Below are positions 1 to 10,300 of a DNA stretch of 55,638 bases, piece by piece. Source of the stretch: Crocinitomicaceae bacterium (GTDB lineage Bacteria > Bacteroidota > Bacteroidia > Flavobacteriales_D > Crocinitomicaceae); the NCBI GenBank assembly GCA_021738405.1, contig JAIPCC010000006.1, positions 1 through 55,638 of the forward strand, in the 5' to 3' direction. The first letter of the stretch is position 1. Each line of letters starts with the position of its first letter. The notes under the pieces were generated by a model. The model worked only from the letters and a program-made list of their open reading frames with translations. It did no database searches and was not told the origin of the DNA. The translations under genes were made by a program, and so were the position numbers.

Positions 1-1
1 C

Positions 2-1897
2 TCCGAGAACCAACAACAACAACTCGGCCACATCACCGGCATCTCGCGCATTGCCCCCGATCACTATATGTGGCTCGACCGCTTTACCGTTCGCAACCTC
101 GAACTCATTCATTCTCCGCACGACAACGCCATTACGCTTTCACAAGTCCTAGACCAAACCAAAACGCCAATGGGCGGACGCTTGCTCAAGCGCTGGTTGG
201 TTTTGCCGCTCAAAGACCGCAAGCCCATAGAAGAAAGGCATCAGGTTGTTGCTGCCCTTAAGCAGGAGCAAGCGCTCCACGATGAACTCGACGACCGCTT
301 GCGCGAAATCGGCGACCTCGAGCGGCTCATTTCAAAAGTTGCCGTCGGGAAAATCAATCCGAGAGAAGTTCAGCACCTCAAGCGCACGCTCCAACAAATC
401 GACCCGATTCACGGCTTGCTGCAGCCTATTCAGAACAAAAGCTTGCAAGCGCTCCTCGCCAACCTAGACGCTTGTCAGGCACTCATTAACCTCATTGAAA
501 CCAACCTCAGCTCAGAACCCGCTGTGCAAATCGGCAAAGGGCCTGTAATCAAAGAAGGGCGAGATGAACAACTCGACGAGCTGCGCGCGATCTCTACCAA
601 CGGCAAAGATTTCCTAGAACAAATTCAGCAAAGAGAAAGCCAAGCAACTGGTATCTCTAGCCTCAAGATTGCCTTCAATAACGTCTTTGGATATTACATA
701 GAGGTGCGCAACACCCACAAAGACAAAGTTCCAGAGACCTGGATCCGCAAACAAACGTTGGTGTCAGCCGAACGCTACATCACCGAAGAACTCAAAGAAT
801 ACGAACAAAAAATACTCGGCGCAGAAGAGAAAATACTCAAAATAGAACAACAAATCTACCAAGAGCTCCTTTTTGCCATGGCCGACTTCATTGGTCCTAT
901 TCAAAAAAATGCGCAGCTCCTCGCGCAACTCGATTGCCATTTCTCCTTTGCCAAAGTTGCCTGCGCTCAAAATTACTGTTTACCTACCCTCACTGATGGC
1001 TTTGAACTCGACATCAAAGAAGGCAGGCATCCGGTTATCGAGCAACGCTTGCCAATAGGCGAAAGCTATATTGCCAACGATATTTTCTTGGACAACAACA
1101 GCCAGCAAATCATCATGATCACCGGGCCCAACATGAGCGGTAAAAGTGCTATTTTGCGCCAAACTGCGCTCATTGTACTCATGGCGCAGATCGGTTCTTT
1201 TGTGCCGGCGCGTGAGGCTAATATCGGTTTGGTAGACAAAATCTTTACACGCGTTGGCGCTTCAGACAACATCTCTTCAGGGGAGTCTACATTTATGGTG
1301 GAAATGAACGAAACAGCGAGCATTCTCAATAATATTTCGGAACGCAGCCTTATTTTACTCGACGAAATTGGCCGAGGCACGAGCACTTATGACGGCATCT
1401 CTATAGCCTGGGCGATTGCCGAATTCTTACACGAAAACCCCAAAGCCAAAGCCAAAACACTCTTTGCTACGCACTACCACGAACTCAATGAAATGGCCAA
1501 TCGTTTTGAGCGCATTCATAATTTCAATGTCAGTGTCAAAGAATTGGGTGCGCAAGTACTGTTTTTGCGCAAATTAGTAGCGGGCGGCTCTGCACACTCA
1601 TTCGGTATACACGTAGCCAAGCTTGCAGGCATGCCCGCACAAGTCGTCAAGCGCGCCGAAAACGTACTCAAGGACCTCGAGGCGAGCCATGCCAACGTGG
1701 GTAGCGGATCAAAAGCCAAAGCGAGTAAGCCCGCGGTGCAAGCTATTGCGCAAGACGTCCAACTGAGTTTCTTTGCACTCAACGACCCTGTTTTACAACA
1801 AATCCACGACGAACTCGTCTCTACGGACATCAATTCACTCACGCCCGTAGAAGCCCTACTCAAACTCAACGACATCAAAAAACTGACTGGTGCGTAG
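2..1897 (+). CDS. mutS: DNA mismatch repair protein MutS (5' end outside window)
   Basis: The reading frame is open from base 2, so the N-terminal mismatch-recognition part lies upstream of the window; about 631 residues are visible against roughly 870 for a full MutS. MutS binds mismatches as a dimer and uses ATP to license repair. Visible parts are the lever/clamp domains followed by the ABC-type ATPase: Walker A GPNMSGKS near base 1128, the signature region STFMVEMNE near 1290, Walker [11 protein letters not shown] near 1355 and the ATHYHELNE switch near 1470. The C-terminal tail carries a short low-complexity linker ([10 protein letters not shown]) before the terminal helical segment. The stop (TAG, 1895-1897) lies inside the next gene, which starts at 1890, suggesting translational coupling. 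Identification is secure; only the start is missing. Confidence 0.97.
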   Translation, partial: SENQQQQLGHITGISRIAPDHYMWLDRFTVRNLELIHSPHDNAITLSQVLDQTKTPMGGRLLKRWLVLPLKDRKPIEERHQVVAALKQEQALHDELDDRLREIGDLERLISKVAVGKINPREVQHLKRTLQQIDPIHGLLQPIQNKSLQALLANLDACQALINLIETNLSSEPAVQIGKGPVIKEGRDEQLDELRAISTNGKDFLEQIQQRESQATGISSLKIAFNNVFGYYIEVRNTHKDKVPETWIRKQTLVSAERYITEELKEYEQKILGAEEKILKIEQQIYQELLFAMADFIGPIQKNAQLLAQLDCHFSFAKVACAQNYCLPTLTDGFELDIKEGRHPVIEQRLPIGESYIANDIFLDNNSQQIIMITGPNMSGKSAILRQTALIVLMAQIGSFVPAREANIGLVDKIFTRVGASDNISSGESTFMVEMNETASILNNISERSLILLDEIGRGTSTYDGISIAWAIAEFLHENPKAKAKTLFATHYHELNEMANRFERIHNFNVSVKELGAQVLFLRKLVAGGSAHSFGIHVAKLAGMPAQVVKRAENVLKDLEASHANVGSGSKAKASKPAVQAIAQDVQLSFFALNDPVLQQIHDELVSTDINSLTPVEALLKLNDIKKLTGA

Positions 1898-2693
1898 CTA
1901 TTTATCCCTCCTACTGATTTTACTACTCGCTGGCTGTGCGCTTAAAAATGCACAACCCGAGACCCATCAAGAATTGGCTATTGCTCAGAACTTCATGAGT
2001 GCTGCGCAAAAACACATCTTTCAGAAAATAGCCAAGCGCAAGCACTTCAAACTCACCATCCTCGAGCTAAGTGCAGGAGCCATTCGAAAAGCGATTCAAA
2101 CCAATCCCTGGGACCCCGGATTTGACCTCATTTTGATCGATGGCTTGTCGGAACAACGCCATTTGAAAAAATTGCATTTTGCGCACCACGAACCCTATTT
2201 TGCAAGCATTCCTATCGGGATCTCCTATGTGCCAGACTCGGTGGTCAAGGTGCGGGCATTTGAAGATTTGTCAAAGCTTTATCTCTGGGCTGCTGCCGAC
2301 AAAAAAGCCGAGCCTATTTTGAAAGCGCACCTTGCCTATGCTTACCGCAAACGCAATGAAAACGCTGACCTGCAACAAAACTACAGACAACTCCTGCAGG
2401 GCTACAAAGACCACGAACTCGCTTTAGAGGCTGATTTTGAACGCAAAAAAACGCTCTACCTTTGCCGCTACGACACCCATTTACAACACTTAAAGCCATT
2501 TTTCAAAAACAGACAATTTACTTTTGCGCGCAAACCCAATCAAGCATTTTATGCCGACTACCTCTGTTTGGCTATTGTCCAACAAAGTTCGCAGCACGCA
2601 CTAGCCATGCATTTTGTCGAGCTACTTCAACAAAAAAGAGATCAAAACAAAGCTTTTCAAAAGGCATTTGGCATCGTTGCCCAACGAAAATGA
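1890..2693 (+). CDS. Lipoprotein resembling iron(III)-type periplasmic binding protein
   Basis: A 267-residue exported lipoprotein. The N-terminus has a hydrophobic stretch ending in the lipobox LLAGC (Cys16), so it should be lipid-anchored in the envelope. The start must be GTG at 1890 because no ATG precedes the signal sequence; it overlaps the end of mutS by 8 bases. The body resembles type 1 extracellular solute-binding proteins of the Fe(III) class: an opening segment predicting domain I, the [12 protein letters not shown] strand-turn region, a hinge-like [10 protein letters not shown] and a late [26 protein letters not shown] segment region. No permease or ATPase gene is adjacent, so ligand and partners are unknown. 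The binding-protein assignment is an inference from overall pattern; lipoprotein status is well supported. Confidence 0.7.
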   Translation: MRSYLSLLLILLLAGCALKNAQPETHQELAIAQNFMSAAQKHIFQKIAKRKHFKLTILELSAGAIRKAIQTNPWDPGFDLILIDGLSEQRHLKKLHFAHHEPYFASIPIGISYVPDSVVKVRAFEDLSKLYLWAAADKKAEPILKAHLAYAYRKRNENADLQQNYRQLLQGYKDHELALEADFERKKTLYLCRYDTHLQHLKPFFKNRQFTFARKPNQAFYADYLCLAIVQQSSQHALAMHFVELLQQKRDQNKAFQKAFGIVAQRK

Positions 2694-2702
2694 CACCTAA
2701 AT

Positions 2703-2721
2703 GACACTGTGTCTGACAGAC
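2703..2721. promoter_or_regulatory. Two overlapping palindromes upstream of bacilliredoxin
   Basis: GACACTGTGTC (2703-2713) and GTCTGACAGAC (2711-2721) are each perfect inverted repeats around one central base, and they overlap by three bases. A further TGACAC copy lies at 2691-2696. They end six bases before the -7 element of the bacilliredoxin gene, where a -33 element is missing, so they may be a regulator binding site. No T-run follows, which argues against a terminator. Confidence 0.35.
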
Positions 2722-2726
2722 TTCGC

Positions 2727-2734
2727 TAATTTTG
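2727..2734 (+). promoter_or_regulatory. Bacteroidota -7 promoter element (TAATTTTG)
   Basis: Exact match to the TAnnTTTG -7 consensus, 15 bases before the ATG of the bacilliredoxin gene. No clear TTTG -33 element lies 19 bases upstream. Confidence 0.6.
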
Positions 2735-2749
2735 TAAAAAACTATTGAT

Positions 2750-3163
2750 ATGTATCCAGCAGAACTCGTTCAACCCATGAAAGAAGACCTTACCAAAGTA
2801 GGGTTTGAAGAATTACTCGATGCTGCAGCTGTAGATGCTGCCATCGCCAACAGCACCGACACCATGTTGGTTGTTGTCAACTCTGTATGCGGCTGTGCTG
2901 CAGGCAATATGCGCCCTGGTGTGAAGCTCTCCATACAACAGGATAAAATGCCAGCCAAATTAATGACAGTTTTTGCCGGTGTAGACCAAGACGCGGTTGC
3001 ACAAGCCAGAAAATACTTCTTGCCTTATCCGCCGTCATCACCGTCAATTGCTTTGTTCAAAGGTGGTAAATTGGTGCACTTTCTCGAAAGACACCACATC
3101 GAAGGCGGAAGTGCCCAAATGATCGCGGCAAACCTCCAAGCAGCCTACGACGAATTCTGTTAG
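2750..3163 (+). CDS. Bacilliredoxin, BrxA/BrxB (YphP/YqiW) family
   Basis: A 137-residue cytoplasmic protein of the usual family length. It carries the family's CGC active-site motif at Cys47-Gly48-Cys49 within NSVCGCAAG, and the conserved FLERHHIEG segment near residue 105. Members reduce mixed disulfides of proteins with low-molecular-weight thiols (bacillithiol in Firmicutes and in several Bacteroidota) using a thioredoxin fold. The ATG at 2750 follows a good -7 promoter element and a pair of palindromes, so it is probably transcribed alone. Its TAG stop overlaps the stop of convergent hemW by four bases (3160-3163). The family is certain; the physiological thiol partner is inferred. Confidence 0.93.
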   Translation: MYPAELVQPMKEDLTKVGFEELLDAAAVDAAIANSTDTMLVVVNSVCGCAAGNMRPGVKLSIQQDKMPAKLMTVFAGVDQDAVAQARKYFLPYPPSSPSIALFKGGKLVHFLERHHIEGGSAQMIAANLQAAYDEFC

Positions 3164-4278
3164 TCTACCCGAAAAAGCGCTGCTGCGATGCCATCTGCAT
3201 GCAGTTTGCCTTGTTCTGTAAGCACTATCTTTTCATTTGAAATAGTCAACCAACTCAAGCGTGCAAATTCAGTAATTTGCGCGCTTTCTTTTGGGGTCCA
3301 GTCGGTAGTAAGTGTGCTTACATCTAAGCCCCAAATCGTGCGCAAACCCAATAATATTTGTTCATTCCGGCGCTCATTAGCACTCAAGTGCTCGGTCTCA
3401 AACCATTTATCGTTTTTACCGACCTGATTGGTGTATTGCGTGTTGTTACGCACATTCCAGCGCCTGACTTTGCCATCAAATGAATGCGCCGAAGGGCCAA
3501 TGCCCAAATAAGGCTGAAACTTCCAATAAGAACTATTATGTCTTGAATGAAAACCAGCCAAGCCAAAATTAGAAATCTCGTATTGCTCAAAACCATGCAT
3601 ACTGGCTTTTTGTACCAACCACAAAAACTGTTCGCTCTGCAAAACCTCATCGGCGGGCTGAAGCTTTTTTTGACGCACCAAATGATTGAGGGCTGTTTTG
3701 GGTTCAATGGTCAGGCAATAGGCCGAAAGGTGCTGCACGCCAAGCTTGAAAACGGCTTGCAAACTTGCATCCCAAGCCGCTAAAGATTGTCCGGGGAGGC
3801 CATAGATGAGGTCAACGCTAATGTTGTCAAAGCCACATTGCTGGGCAAGTTGTATGCCTGCTAATCCGTCATTGACGTGGTGTGCTCTGTTCATCCAAAG
3901 TAAATCTTCATCAGAAAAAGTCTGTAGGCCAATGCTCAGTCTATTGATGCCGAGTCCTTTCCAGTACAATAAATTGGCTTCATTGATGTCTTCGGGATTC
4001 ACCTCAAAAGTAATTTCACAATCCGGAGCCGTTGGATAGTGCGCATGGATTGTATTGAATATAAGATCCAGCTCTGAGAAATTCAGAATACTCGGCGTGC
4101 CACCGCCAAAATAAATGGTCTGAATGGGTAAGTCGAGTTCTGTTGCGCGCAAAGCCAATTCGCTGGCGATGGCTTGTACTAAACTTGTGCGGTAATTTTC
4201 AAATGTCGTAGAAAAATGAAAATCGCAATAAGTGCAGCGCTTGCGACAAAACGGGATGTGCAAGTAAAGCCCACTCAT
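3160..4278 (-). CDS. hemW: HemW-like radical SAM protein (haem chaperone)
   Basis: A 372-residue radical SAM protein. The cluster motif CRKRCTYC has cysteines at residues 11, 15 and 18 and is followed by DF, lacking the fourth cysteine found in true coproporphyrinogen dehydrogenase HemN (CxxxCxxCxC). With the HNSSYW motif around residue 260 this marks it as HemW, a haem-binding chaperone that inserts haem into respiratory proteins, rather than a haem-biosynthetic enzyme. The FGGGTPS motif near residue 57 is the SAM-binding glycine region. It begins 11 bases after the stop of the protease gene upstream on the same strand, so the two may be co-transcribed although functionally unrelated. Older annotations often name this family oxygen-independent coproporphyrinogen III oxidase. 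Confidence 0.92.
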   Translation of the reverse strand: MSGLYLHIPFCRKRCTYCDFHFSTTFENYRTSLVQAIASELALRATELDLPIQTIYFGGGTPSILNFSELDLIFNTIHAHYPTAPDCEITFEVNPEDINEANLLYWKGLGINRLSIGLQTFSDEDLLWMNRAHHVNDGLAGIQLAQQCGFDNISVDLIYGLPGQSLAAWDASLQAVFKLGVQHLSAYCLTIEPKTALNHLVRQKKLQPADEVLQSEQFLWLVQKASMHGFEQYEISNFGLAGFHSRHNSSYWKFQPYLGIGPSAHSFDGKVRRWNVRNNTQYTNQVGKNDKWFETEHLSANERRNEQILLGLRTIWGLDVSTLTTDWTPKESAQITEFARLSWLTISNEKIVLTEQGKLHADGIAAALFRVD

Positions 4279-4289
4279 CGAAAGACTCC

Positions 4290-6623
4290 TTACTGCTTAA
4301 CGAATTTCTTCTTCACCACCTGACCACTTGCATCAGTGAGCTGCAACAAATAAGTGCCGGCACTTAGCCCTTGTATGTCGAGGGTTGTGGCACTAGCCTC
4401 TTGCTGGAGCGAAAGAAGTTGTTTGCCACAAACATCAAATAACTGAATGTGCATTTGTGCATCGTTGTACCAATTGATGAAAAGCTCAGCACTAGCAGGA
4501 TTGGGTGCAATTGTCAAATTGAATGCTGCCTCGTCAATGCTGACGTCGTCGATATGGCGCACTACAGCAGCAGAACTATCGCCAAAATCAGCAGATGGCA
4601 AAGTATAAATTGTGACGGCATTGTTGTCTGCTAAAGTCAAAGCGCCATCGGTGCCGCCCCACTGAGACGCACCCATGCCATCGCCGTAAAAGTCATAGAT
4701 CACAAAAGTATAGCACTCAAATGCAGTGAGTGGGATATCGTAATTGTAAGTAGTATTGTTTTGTAGCGGAGTGGTTGGGTCTGTTGGAGCAGGGAAAGCG
4801 CCTGTTCCGAAGTTGCCCGAGACAGCCTCATTGCCTTCTGACCAAATAATGGCACCTGCAGCATTGCGCACCTCTAAATAGGTTTCATCGGCGTAGTCAT
4901 CGGTGACAAGCGTAACTTTCAAGATGTCAATAGTTTCTGGAACCGCTGTTACGGCAAGATTTGCGACAGACTGATTGTTGCTGGCATTTTCATCGAGCGC
5001 TTGGTTAGGATTGCTCACTGTAGCGCTAAAAGTGTGGTTGCCCGCAGCAAGTTGAATGAGCGGCAATGAGATTGATTGTGCTTGCCACTGATTGAGTGTC
5101 CCCGACCAATTGTATTGTTGCAAGGCGCCGTTGTCTATTTGATAACTGATTTGCGCACTTGTGAGTACTGTAGTACCGACATTCATGAGTGAAACAGAAG
5201 GCAAGTAATTGGCGCCACATATAGCCTGAGCAGTGAGTTGGGCTGCAGAAAGTGCTGCGTCAAGCGCCACAACGGTTGTGTTGTTTGGATCAAAGCCGTC
5301 GATGAAAGCTGCGCCAGAATTAGAAGGGTCTAGCCAGAACTTGAGTTGGTTGGTGCTGTTGCTTCCTGCGGGCTCCCAAGAATTGGCCACACGACCATAG
5401 TAGTCGGGTGCACTTAAATTCTGACAAGATGCGCCGCCGCCCCACAACTGACCAATAATACGGTGATTTTGATCAAATAAAGGTGAGCCAGAAGAGCCTC
5501 CTTCGGTGGTGGTATTTCGGTCCCATTCTACAGTCCAAGTTGAATTCGCTTCAGAGGACCCCATGCCTTGAGAGATCGATGGCGCTGCATCGTCAAAAGA
5601 GATTTTCTTGATGTCGCCGGAAGGATGGTGGATACTCACGCTCGATGTTGGGATATTACCGGAGTTGTCCCAGCCAGAAAAATATGGATTGTAATCTAGT
5701 GGAACCGTACCGTTCACCAAACCGCCGGTAATTTCTACCAAACAGAAATCGGAAGGGGTGCGGCGAGCACGCAATACAGCACCACTCAAAGATTGAAAGG
5801 TTGGTGAAGCACCTGGATTAGGACAATCTATAGCTTGCCAATTGAAACGAAAAACCCAAGTAGCTGGATTGCTGTAGCAATGGTTGGCGGTGAGTACGTA
5901 AGGTTTGCCGTCGTTTTGAGTGTTGTTGACGAGCGCGCCTGAACAGAAGCCGCTGCTTCCCGAAACTAACATAACAGCGCTGTTGCGTTGAGGTGTCCAC
6001 GGCATACCATCTGGGCAATTGACGTTCATGTTGCAAGAACCTGAGCTGCCAAACGCTTTTTCAAGGAATTCATTCGCCGTGCGGTAACCATGGGTCACTG
6101 TTGCCAATTGAACAAAACCTTGATTGTTTTTTGGTGCAACATAATATTCAATAATGGCTTCATCTCCTGGGATCAGTTCAGTACCGAGTTGACCATCGTA
6201 GATGTGTTCTTGCGTGAAAGCACCAAGGATAAAATCTTTGGCTGCATTGTAAACAAATAATTTATTGCCGTTTGGAATACTGGTTTGCTCAAATGTGAGA
6301 TTGACAGTGAGCGCACCTTCACACTTGACTTTTGCCAACCACAAGCGCGCGCCATTTGGTAAATCAAACCAAGAACCAGCATTGGTGGTGTTCAAATTAG
6401 TGTAGTTGTTGAAACCAAAGCGCCATGGAGCGGTACCTTGTTCATCAACGACTGCATCTTCAGCTGCTAGGGCTTGTAAATCAGGCTGCGCATAAACCCA
6501 TTGTTGGATCACTTTGTCATTTAAAACCATCTTGCTTGAGGTAGGAACACCTCCATTGCCTTGAATTTGGGCAAACAAAGAACTGCTTAAAAGCAGAAGC
6601 GAAAGGGTATAAAGTGTTTTCAT
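4290..6623 (-). CDS. Secreted lysyl-endopeptidase-like serine protease with T9SS tag
   Basis: A 777-residue secreted protein. Residues 1-19 are a signal peptide ending FAQ. A trypsin-fold catalytic domain follows, with a visible triad: His248 in LTANHC, Asp292 in PSDFCLVEI and Ser378 in GGSSGSPLF, matching the Achromobacter lysyl endopeptidase (S1-type) pattern. Residues 453-557 look like a CARDB-type beta sandwich, residues 566-675 form a second module with a YGDG motif, and residues 700-777 are a type A T9SS sorting domain (APNPASAELFINW, ending in VKKKFVKQ). It should be exported by Sec, crossed by the T9SS and anchored or released at the surface to degrade proteins. The last two modules recur in the secreted thioredoxin-fold protein at 19265-20788. 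Lys specificity is inferred from family resemblance only. Confidence 0.9.
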   Translation of the reverse strand: MKTLYTLSLLLLSSSLFAQIQGNGGVPTSSKMVLNDKVIQQWVYAQPDLQALAAEDAVVDEQGTAPWRFGFNNYTNLNTTNAGSWFDLPNGARLWLAKVKCEGALTVNLTFEQTSIPNGNKLFVYNAAKDFILGAFTQEHIYDGQLGTELIPGDEAIIEYYVAPKNNQGFVQLATVTHGYRTANEFLEKAFGSSGSCNMNVNCPDGMPWTPQRNSAVMLVSGSSGFCSGALVNNTQNDGKPYVLTANHCYSNPATWVFRFNWQAIDCPNPGASPTFQSLSGAVLRARRTPSDFCLVEITGGLVNGTVPLDYNPYFSGWDNSGNIPTSSVSIHHPSGDIKKISFDDAAPSISQGMGSSEANSTWTVEWDRNTTTEGGSSGSPLFDQNHRIIGQLWGGGASCQNLSAPDYYGRVANSWEPAGSNSTNQLKFWLDPSNSGAAFIDGFDPNNTTVVALDAALSAAQLTAQAICGANYLPSVSLMNVGTTVLTSAQISYQIDNGALQQYNWSGTLNQWQAQSISLPLIQLAAGNHTFSATVSNPNQALDENASNNQSVANLAVTAVPETIDILKVTLVTDDYADETYLEVRNAAGAIIWSEGNEAVSGNFGTGAFPAPTDPTTPLQNNTTYNYDIPLTAFECYTFVIYDFYGDGMGASQWGGTDGALTLADNNAVTIYTLPSADFGDSSAAVVRHIDDVSIDEAAFNLTIAPNPASAELFINWYNDAQMHIQLFDVCGKQLLSLQQEASATTLDIQGLSAGTYLLQLTDASGQVVKKKFVKQ

Positions 6624-6715
6624 GGAGAGGTCATTACATGGTTAGGTATGCCGAAAATAGTGATTTTTGCGCCAAGTCAGGCGGAGTCAAGACGAAAAAA
6701 GTAGCCAACAAGTTG

Positions 6716-6723
6716 TATCTTTG
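6716..6723 (+). promoter_or_regulatory. Bacteroidota -7 promoter element (TATCTTTG)
   Basis: Exact TAnnTTTG match ending only four bases before the ATG at 6728. If used, transcription would begin at or next to the start codon, giving a leaderless or near-leaderless mRNA for the uridine kinase gene. Confidence 0.55.
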
Positions 6724-6727
6724 CTTC

Positions 6728-7357
6728 ATGTCGAAGCCATTTGTTGTGGGTATTTGTGGAGGAAGCGGTGCGGGTAAAACCACCCTTCTCAAACGTTTAT
6801 CCGAAACTTTTCAGAATGCAAGCACTGCTGTATTCTCCATGGACAACTATTATTTGCCCATTGACCAACAAACCAAAGACGCCAACGGCATTGTCAATTT
6901 TGATCTCCCCACTGCGCTAGACCACCAAAAATTAAGCGCCGATCTTCAAATACTGATTTCAGGGCAACCAATTGAAGTTCGCGAGTATTTTTTCAATGTG
7001 CAAGGGAGCAAGAGCGTGCTTTTAACCATCCAACCAAGCGACCTCATCATTGTTGAAGGCTTGTTTACGCTGCACTACCCTAACGTGTTCTCACAACTCG
7101 ACTTCAGTATTTTTGTCGATGTAGATCATGCCACCCAACTAGACCGCCGCATCTACCGCGACCAAGAAACCCGCGGCTACAAGCGCTCAGAAATCATCTA
7201 CCAATGGGAAAACCACGTCTTGCCCTGCTATGAGCAATTTATTGAGCCCTACAGAAATAACGCGCACTTTGTCTTCTGCAATGATCACCGCGCCGATCGT
7301 GATTTCTTGCGTTTAAGCGAACAACTGCGTACCTTGGTACCAGATCGCTTTTTGTAA
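6728..7357 (+). CDS. udk: Uridine kinase family protein
   Basis: A 209-residue P-loop kinase. The phosphate-binding loop GGSGAGKTT begins near residue 11, followed by FSMDNYYL (substrate-site DNYY) and FDLPTALDH, the arrangement of uridine/cytidine kinases, which phosphorylate uridine and cytidine to UMP and CMP in pyrimidine salvage. The open frame extends upstream to 6614, but the ATG at 6728 gives the canonical N-terminus just before the P-loop and sits directly after a -7 promoter element. The stop codon shares one base with the ATG of the following histidine kinase (TAATG at 7355-7359). Length agrees with the family (about 200-210). Confidence 0.9.
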   Translation: MSKPFVVGICGGSGAGKTTLLKRLSETFQNASTAVFSMDNYYLPIDQQTKDANGIVNFDLPTALDHQKLSADLQILISGQPIEVREYFFNVQGSKSVLLTIQPSDLIIVEGLFTLHYPNVFSQLDFSIFVDVDHATQLDRRIYRDQETRGYKRSEIIYQWENHVLPCYEQFIEPYRNNAHFVFCNDHRADRDFLRLSEQLRTLVPDRFL

Positions 7358-10300
7358 TGCAAACTATTCTTCCCTTCTTGCGCACCTGGAAATTCAGCCT
7401 TTTAGGCTTAATTTTTCTTGTTTTGGGGCTATCCTTTTATTTCTCTAATCAAGAGAGACAGTTCTCTGTTCCAGACATCCAAGCACAATTTACCGAACTT
7501 GAAAAAGAAAGTAAAAGCTTTGCCCAATTGCTTTTAAAAAATATAGAAGCGGGGAAAGCATTGCCAAAATCCAAAACCCTCAACTACCATTTATACGATA
7601 AAGACGTGCTTTTTGGCTGGAGCAGCAACCAATTGCCAGTTGGCCGCTACAAAACAGATCTATTTCCTGCGAGCGGTATTGTCAAACTCAATAACGGATA
7701 TTATTACAACCAGACCTACCAACAAAATGAGGTCACATGTTGTGTGAGCTTTTGCCTGCTCAAAGCTTATGAATTCAGCAATTCATATTTAAATGCTGCC
7801 AACCCCGGTTTTTGGAAACAGCCTTTTGCCATTAGCCTCAACGGGAAAAGTAAAAATGCCATCAAGGATAGCGCACAAAACATCATTTTCTATGCCAGCC
7901 CCTTGCCTGTAGAAACACTTCCTGCTAGTAGCAATTGGGGGCCTTTTTTCTTGCTGATTGCCCTGTTTTTGATTTGCTATCAGCTGCAATCCATTCTCGA
8001 AAAAAGTTGGTGGGGAAGCTTATTGCTTTTATTAGGCCTTCTGGTGCTGCGCGTAGTGATGTACGAGCTAACCTGGCCTGCAGAGTGGCAAGCAAGCGAT
8101 TGGTTTTCTGCCGGATTTTTTGCTTACAACGAATGGTACCCAGACTTTTTTGCCTACGCCATTAATGGCCTTTTCTTGATGTTTGGCTTTCGAATTGTGC
8201 TGTCTTTGCTCCGTTCAGTTGAGCGCTGGTGGGCCAATGCCCTAGCGCTTTTCTTGCCTTTACTGCTCTGGCTTTTGATCCTGCATTTACTAGAAATCAT
8301 TATTGCGCACTCCAATATTCCCTTGAGTTTTGAGCATCTGTTTGACTTGCGCTTGAGCTCCTATTTCTTTTTCGCTCTATTAGGGTTTTTCCTGTACAGC
8401 TTTCAAAAAACGGTATTTCTTTCGCTTTATCTCAATAAAGAAGAACGATGGTTTAAGAACCCGGTCCGTAAAATAGGCCTTGTTGTGCTCCCGTTTGTGC
8501 TGTTGTTTTTGCAGGACCAAAACTGGATCAATATTTTACCGCTTTTGGTCATACTGATCCATCTTGTTTTTGAACGCAAGACAAAGACTTCTTGGCAGCA
8601 ACTGAGCAGTCAATTATTGATCCTGACCATTAACGCGGCCATTATTACCTTTTATTTACAATCTCTTCAAGTACAAAAAGACCTTGAAAACCGGAAGCTT
8701 TTTGGCCAACAACTCGCCATTGAACGCAATATCAATTTAGAATTGGCCTACGCGCAAGTAGCGCCAAATTTGAGCGAAGAAAACTGGCTACAAACTTCTT
8801 TTGATTCACTCCGAAAGCAATTTTCGAAAGTCGGTTTTGAGCACACCCTCACCCAGAAATTTTTCACGGGGGTTTGGGACGGTTTTGACATCCAAGCGGA
8901 TTTATATGATACGACCGACCAGCCCTGCTTTGGTACAGATACCCTGAAGCTCAAAAGACTCAAAACACTTGTAAAACAACACGGGCAGGCCTCTGATATT
9001 CAAGATGGCTTGTTTTTCATGCCCCACGAAGAAGAGGGGCTCAGTTATGTCATTCTGCTGCAACTACAGGCAGAAAAATCATTGGCTATCACTTTGGTTT
9101 CTAAAAGAATTCCTGAAGAAATTGGTTTTCCGAGGTTACTTATTTCTGACCAAGCCGGTATTTCAAATAGCCTTGAAGGCTATGCCATCGGAAAATATGC
9201 CGAGGGAAGGCTCATCCATCAAACGGGCGCATTCAATTACCCGAACTTGCTTTCCTCATTTCGCAACCGAGAGGCCCAGCAAGACCATTTTGAATTGGCT
9301 GGCTACACGCATGTCATGGTTCAAAAGCATGCCGGCTCTGCTATTATCATTTCGTCTGTGACAAATAGTTGGTTTACGAATGTCACTAGTTTTGCTTTTA
9401 TGTTTGTTTTTTGGGGCGTCTTGCTGCTCTCCAATCAGCTGTTTAAAACCTTATTTCAGAATAAAACGGCGAACTGGTCCCTGTCTTTTAAAGTGCAACT
9501 AGCCTTTTTACTGATCCTAGCGCTTTCCTTATTCTTATATGGTTTAGGAAGCTCTATTTTTATTGGCCGACAATTTGACAATTACGCACAAGAAGCGCTG
9601 CGCGAAAAGCTCGCCGCTGTTCAAGCCGAATTGAAGTCGCAAACAGCAACGCTAGACACGCTAGATATCAATGCTGTTGGCAAGCCGTTAGAAAGCAAGT
9701 TGGCTAAGCTCTCTACAGTCTTTAAAACGGATCTTTTTGTATTTGACAGCGATGGTTTTCTCATCGCCTCTTCTCGACCCAAACTTTTTGCCTATGGCTT
9801 AATTGGCGAACACATGAACGCCCAAGCGATGGATGCCCTGCTCGGCAAAAACCAAAGTTATTTTTCGCATCAAGATCAAATTGGTAAACTCAACTACCGC
9901 AGTGCTTATCTGCCCATTACCAATGAAGCGCTCAAACAAATCGGATTCATCAACCTGCAGCTTTTTGGTCAGCAAGAAGCCTATGAACAACAAATCGAGA
10001 GTTTTTTCAAGGCGGCCATTAATGTCTTTGTATTGCTGCTCGCTATTTCTGTTTTCATTGCCTTGGTTGTGAGCAATTGGCTCATTGGGCCCTTGCAAGT
10101 TGTGGCTCGGTCTGTGCGCAATTTGGAGCTCGGTAAAAACAATCAAAAAATCAGTTACCAAAACGACGACGAAATTGGTGCGCTCGTGAAAGCTTACAAT
10201 GAAAAATTGGCAGAACTCGAACAGGCCGCCCAACAAATTGCGCGCAGTGAACGCGAAAGCGCGTGGCGCGACCTCGCCCAACAAATTGCACATGAGATCA

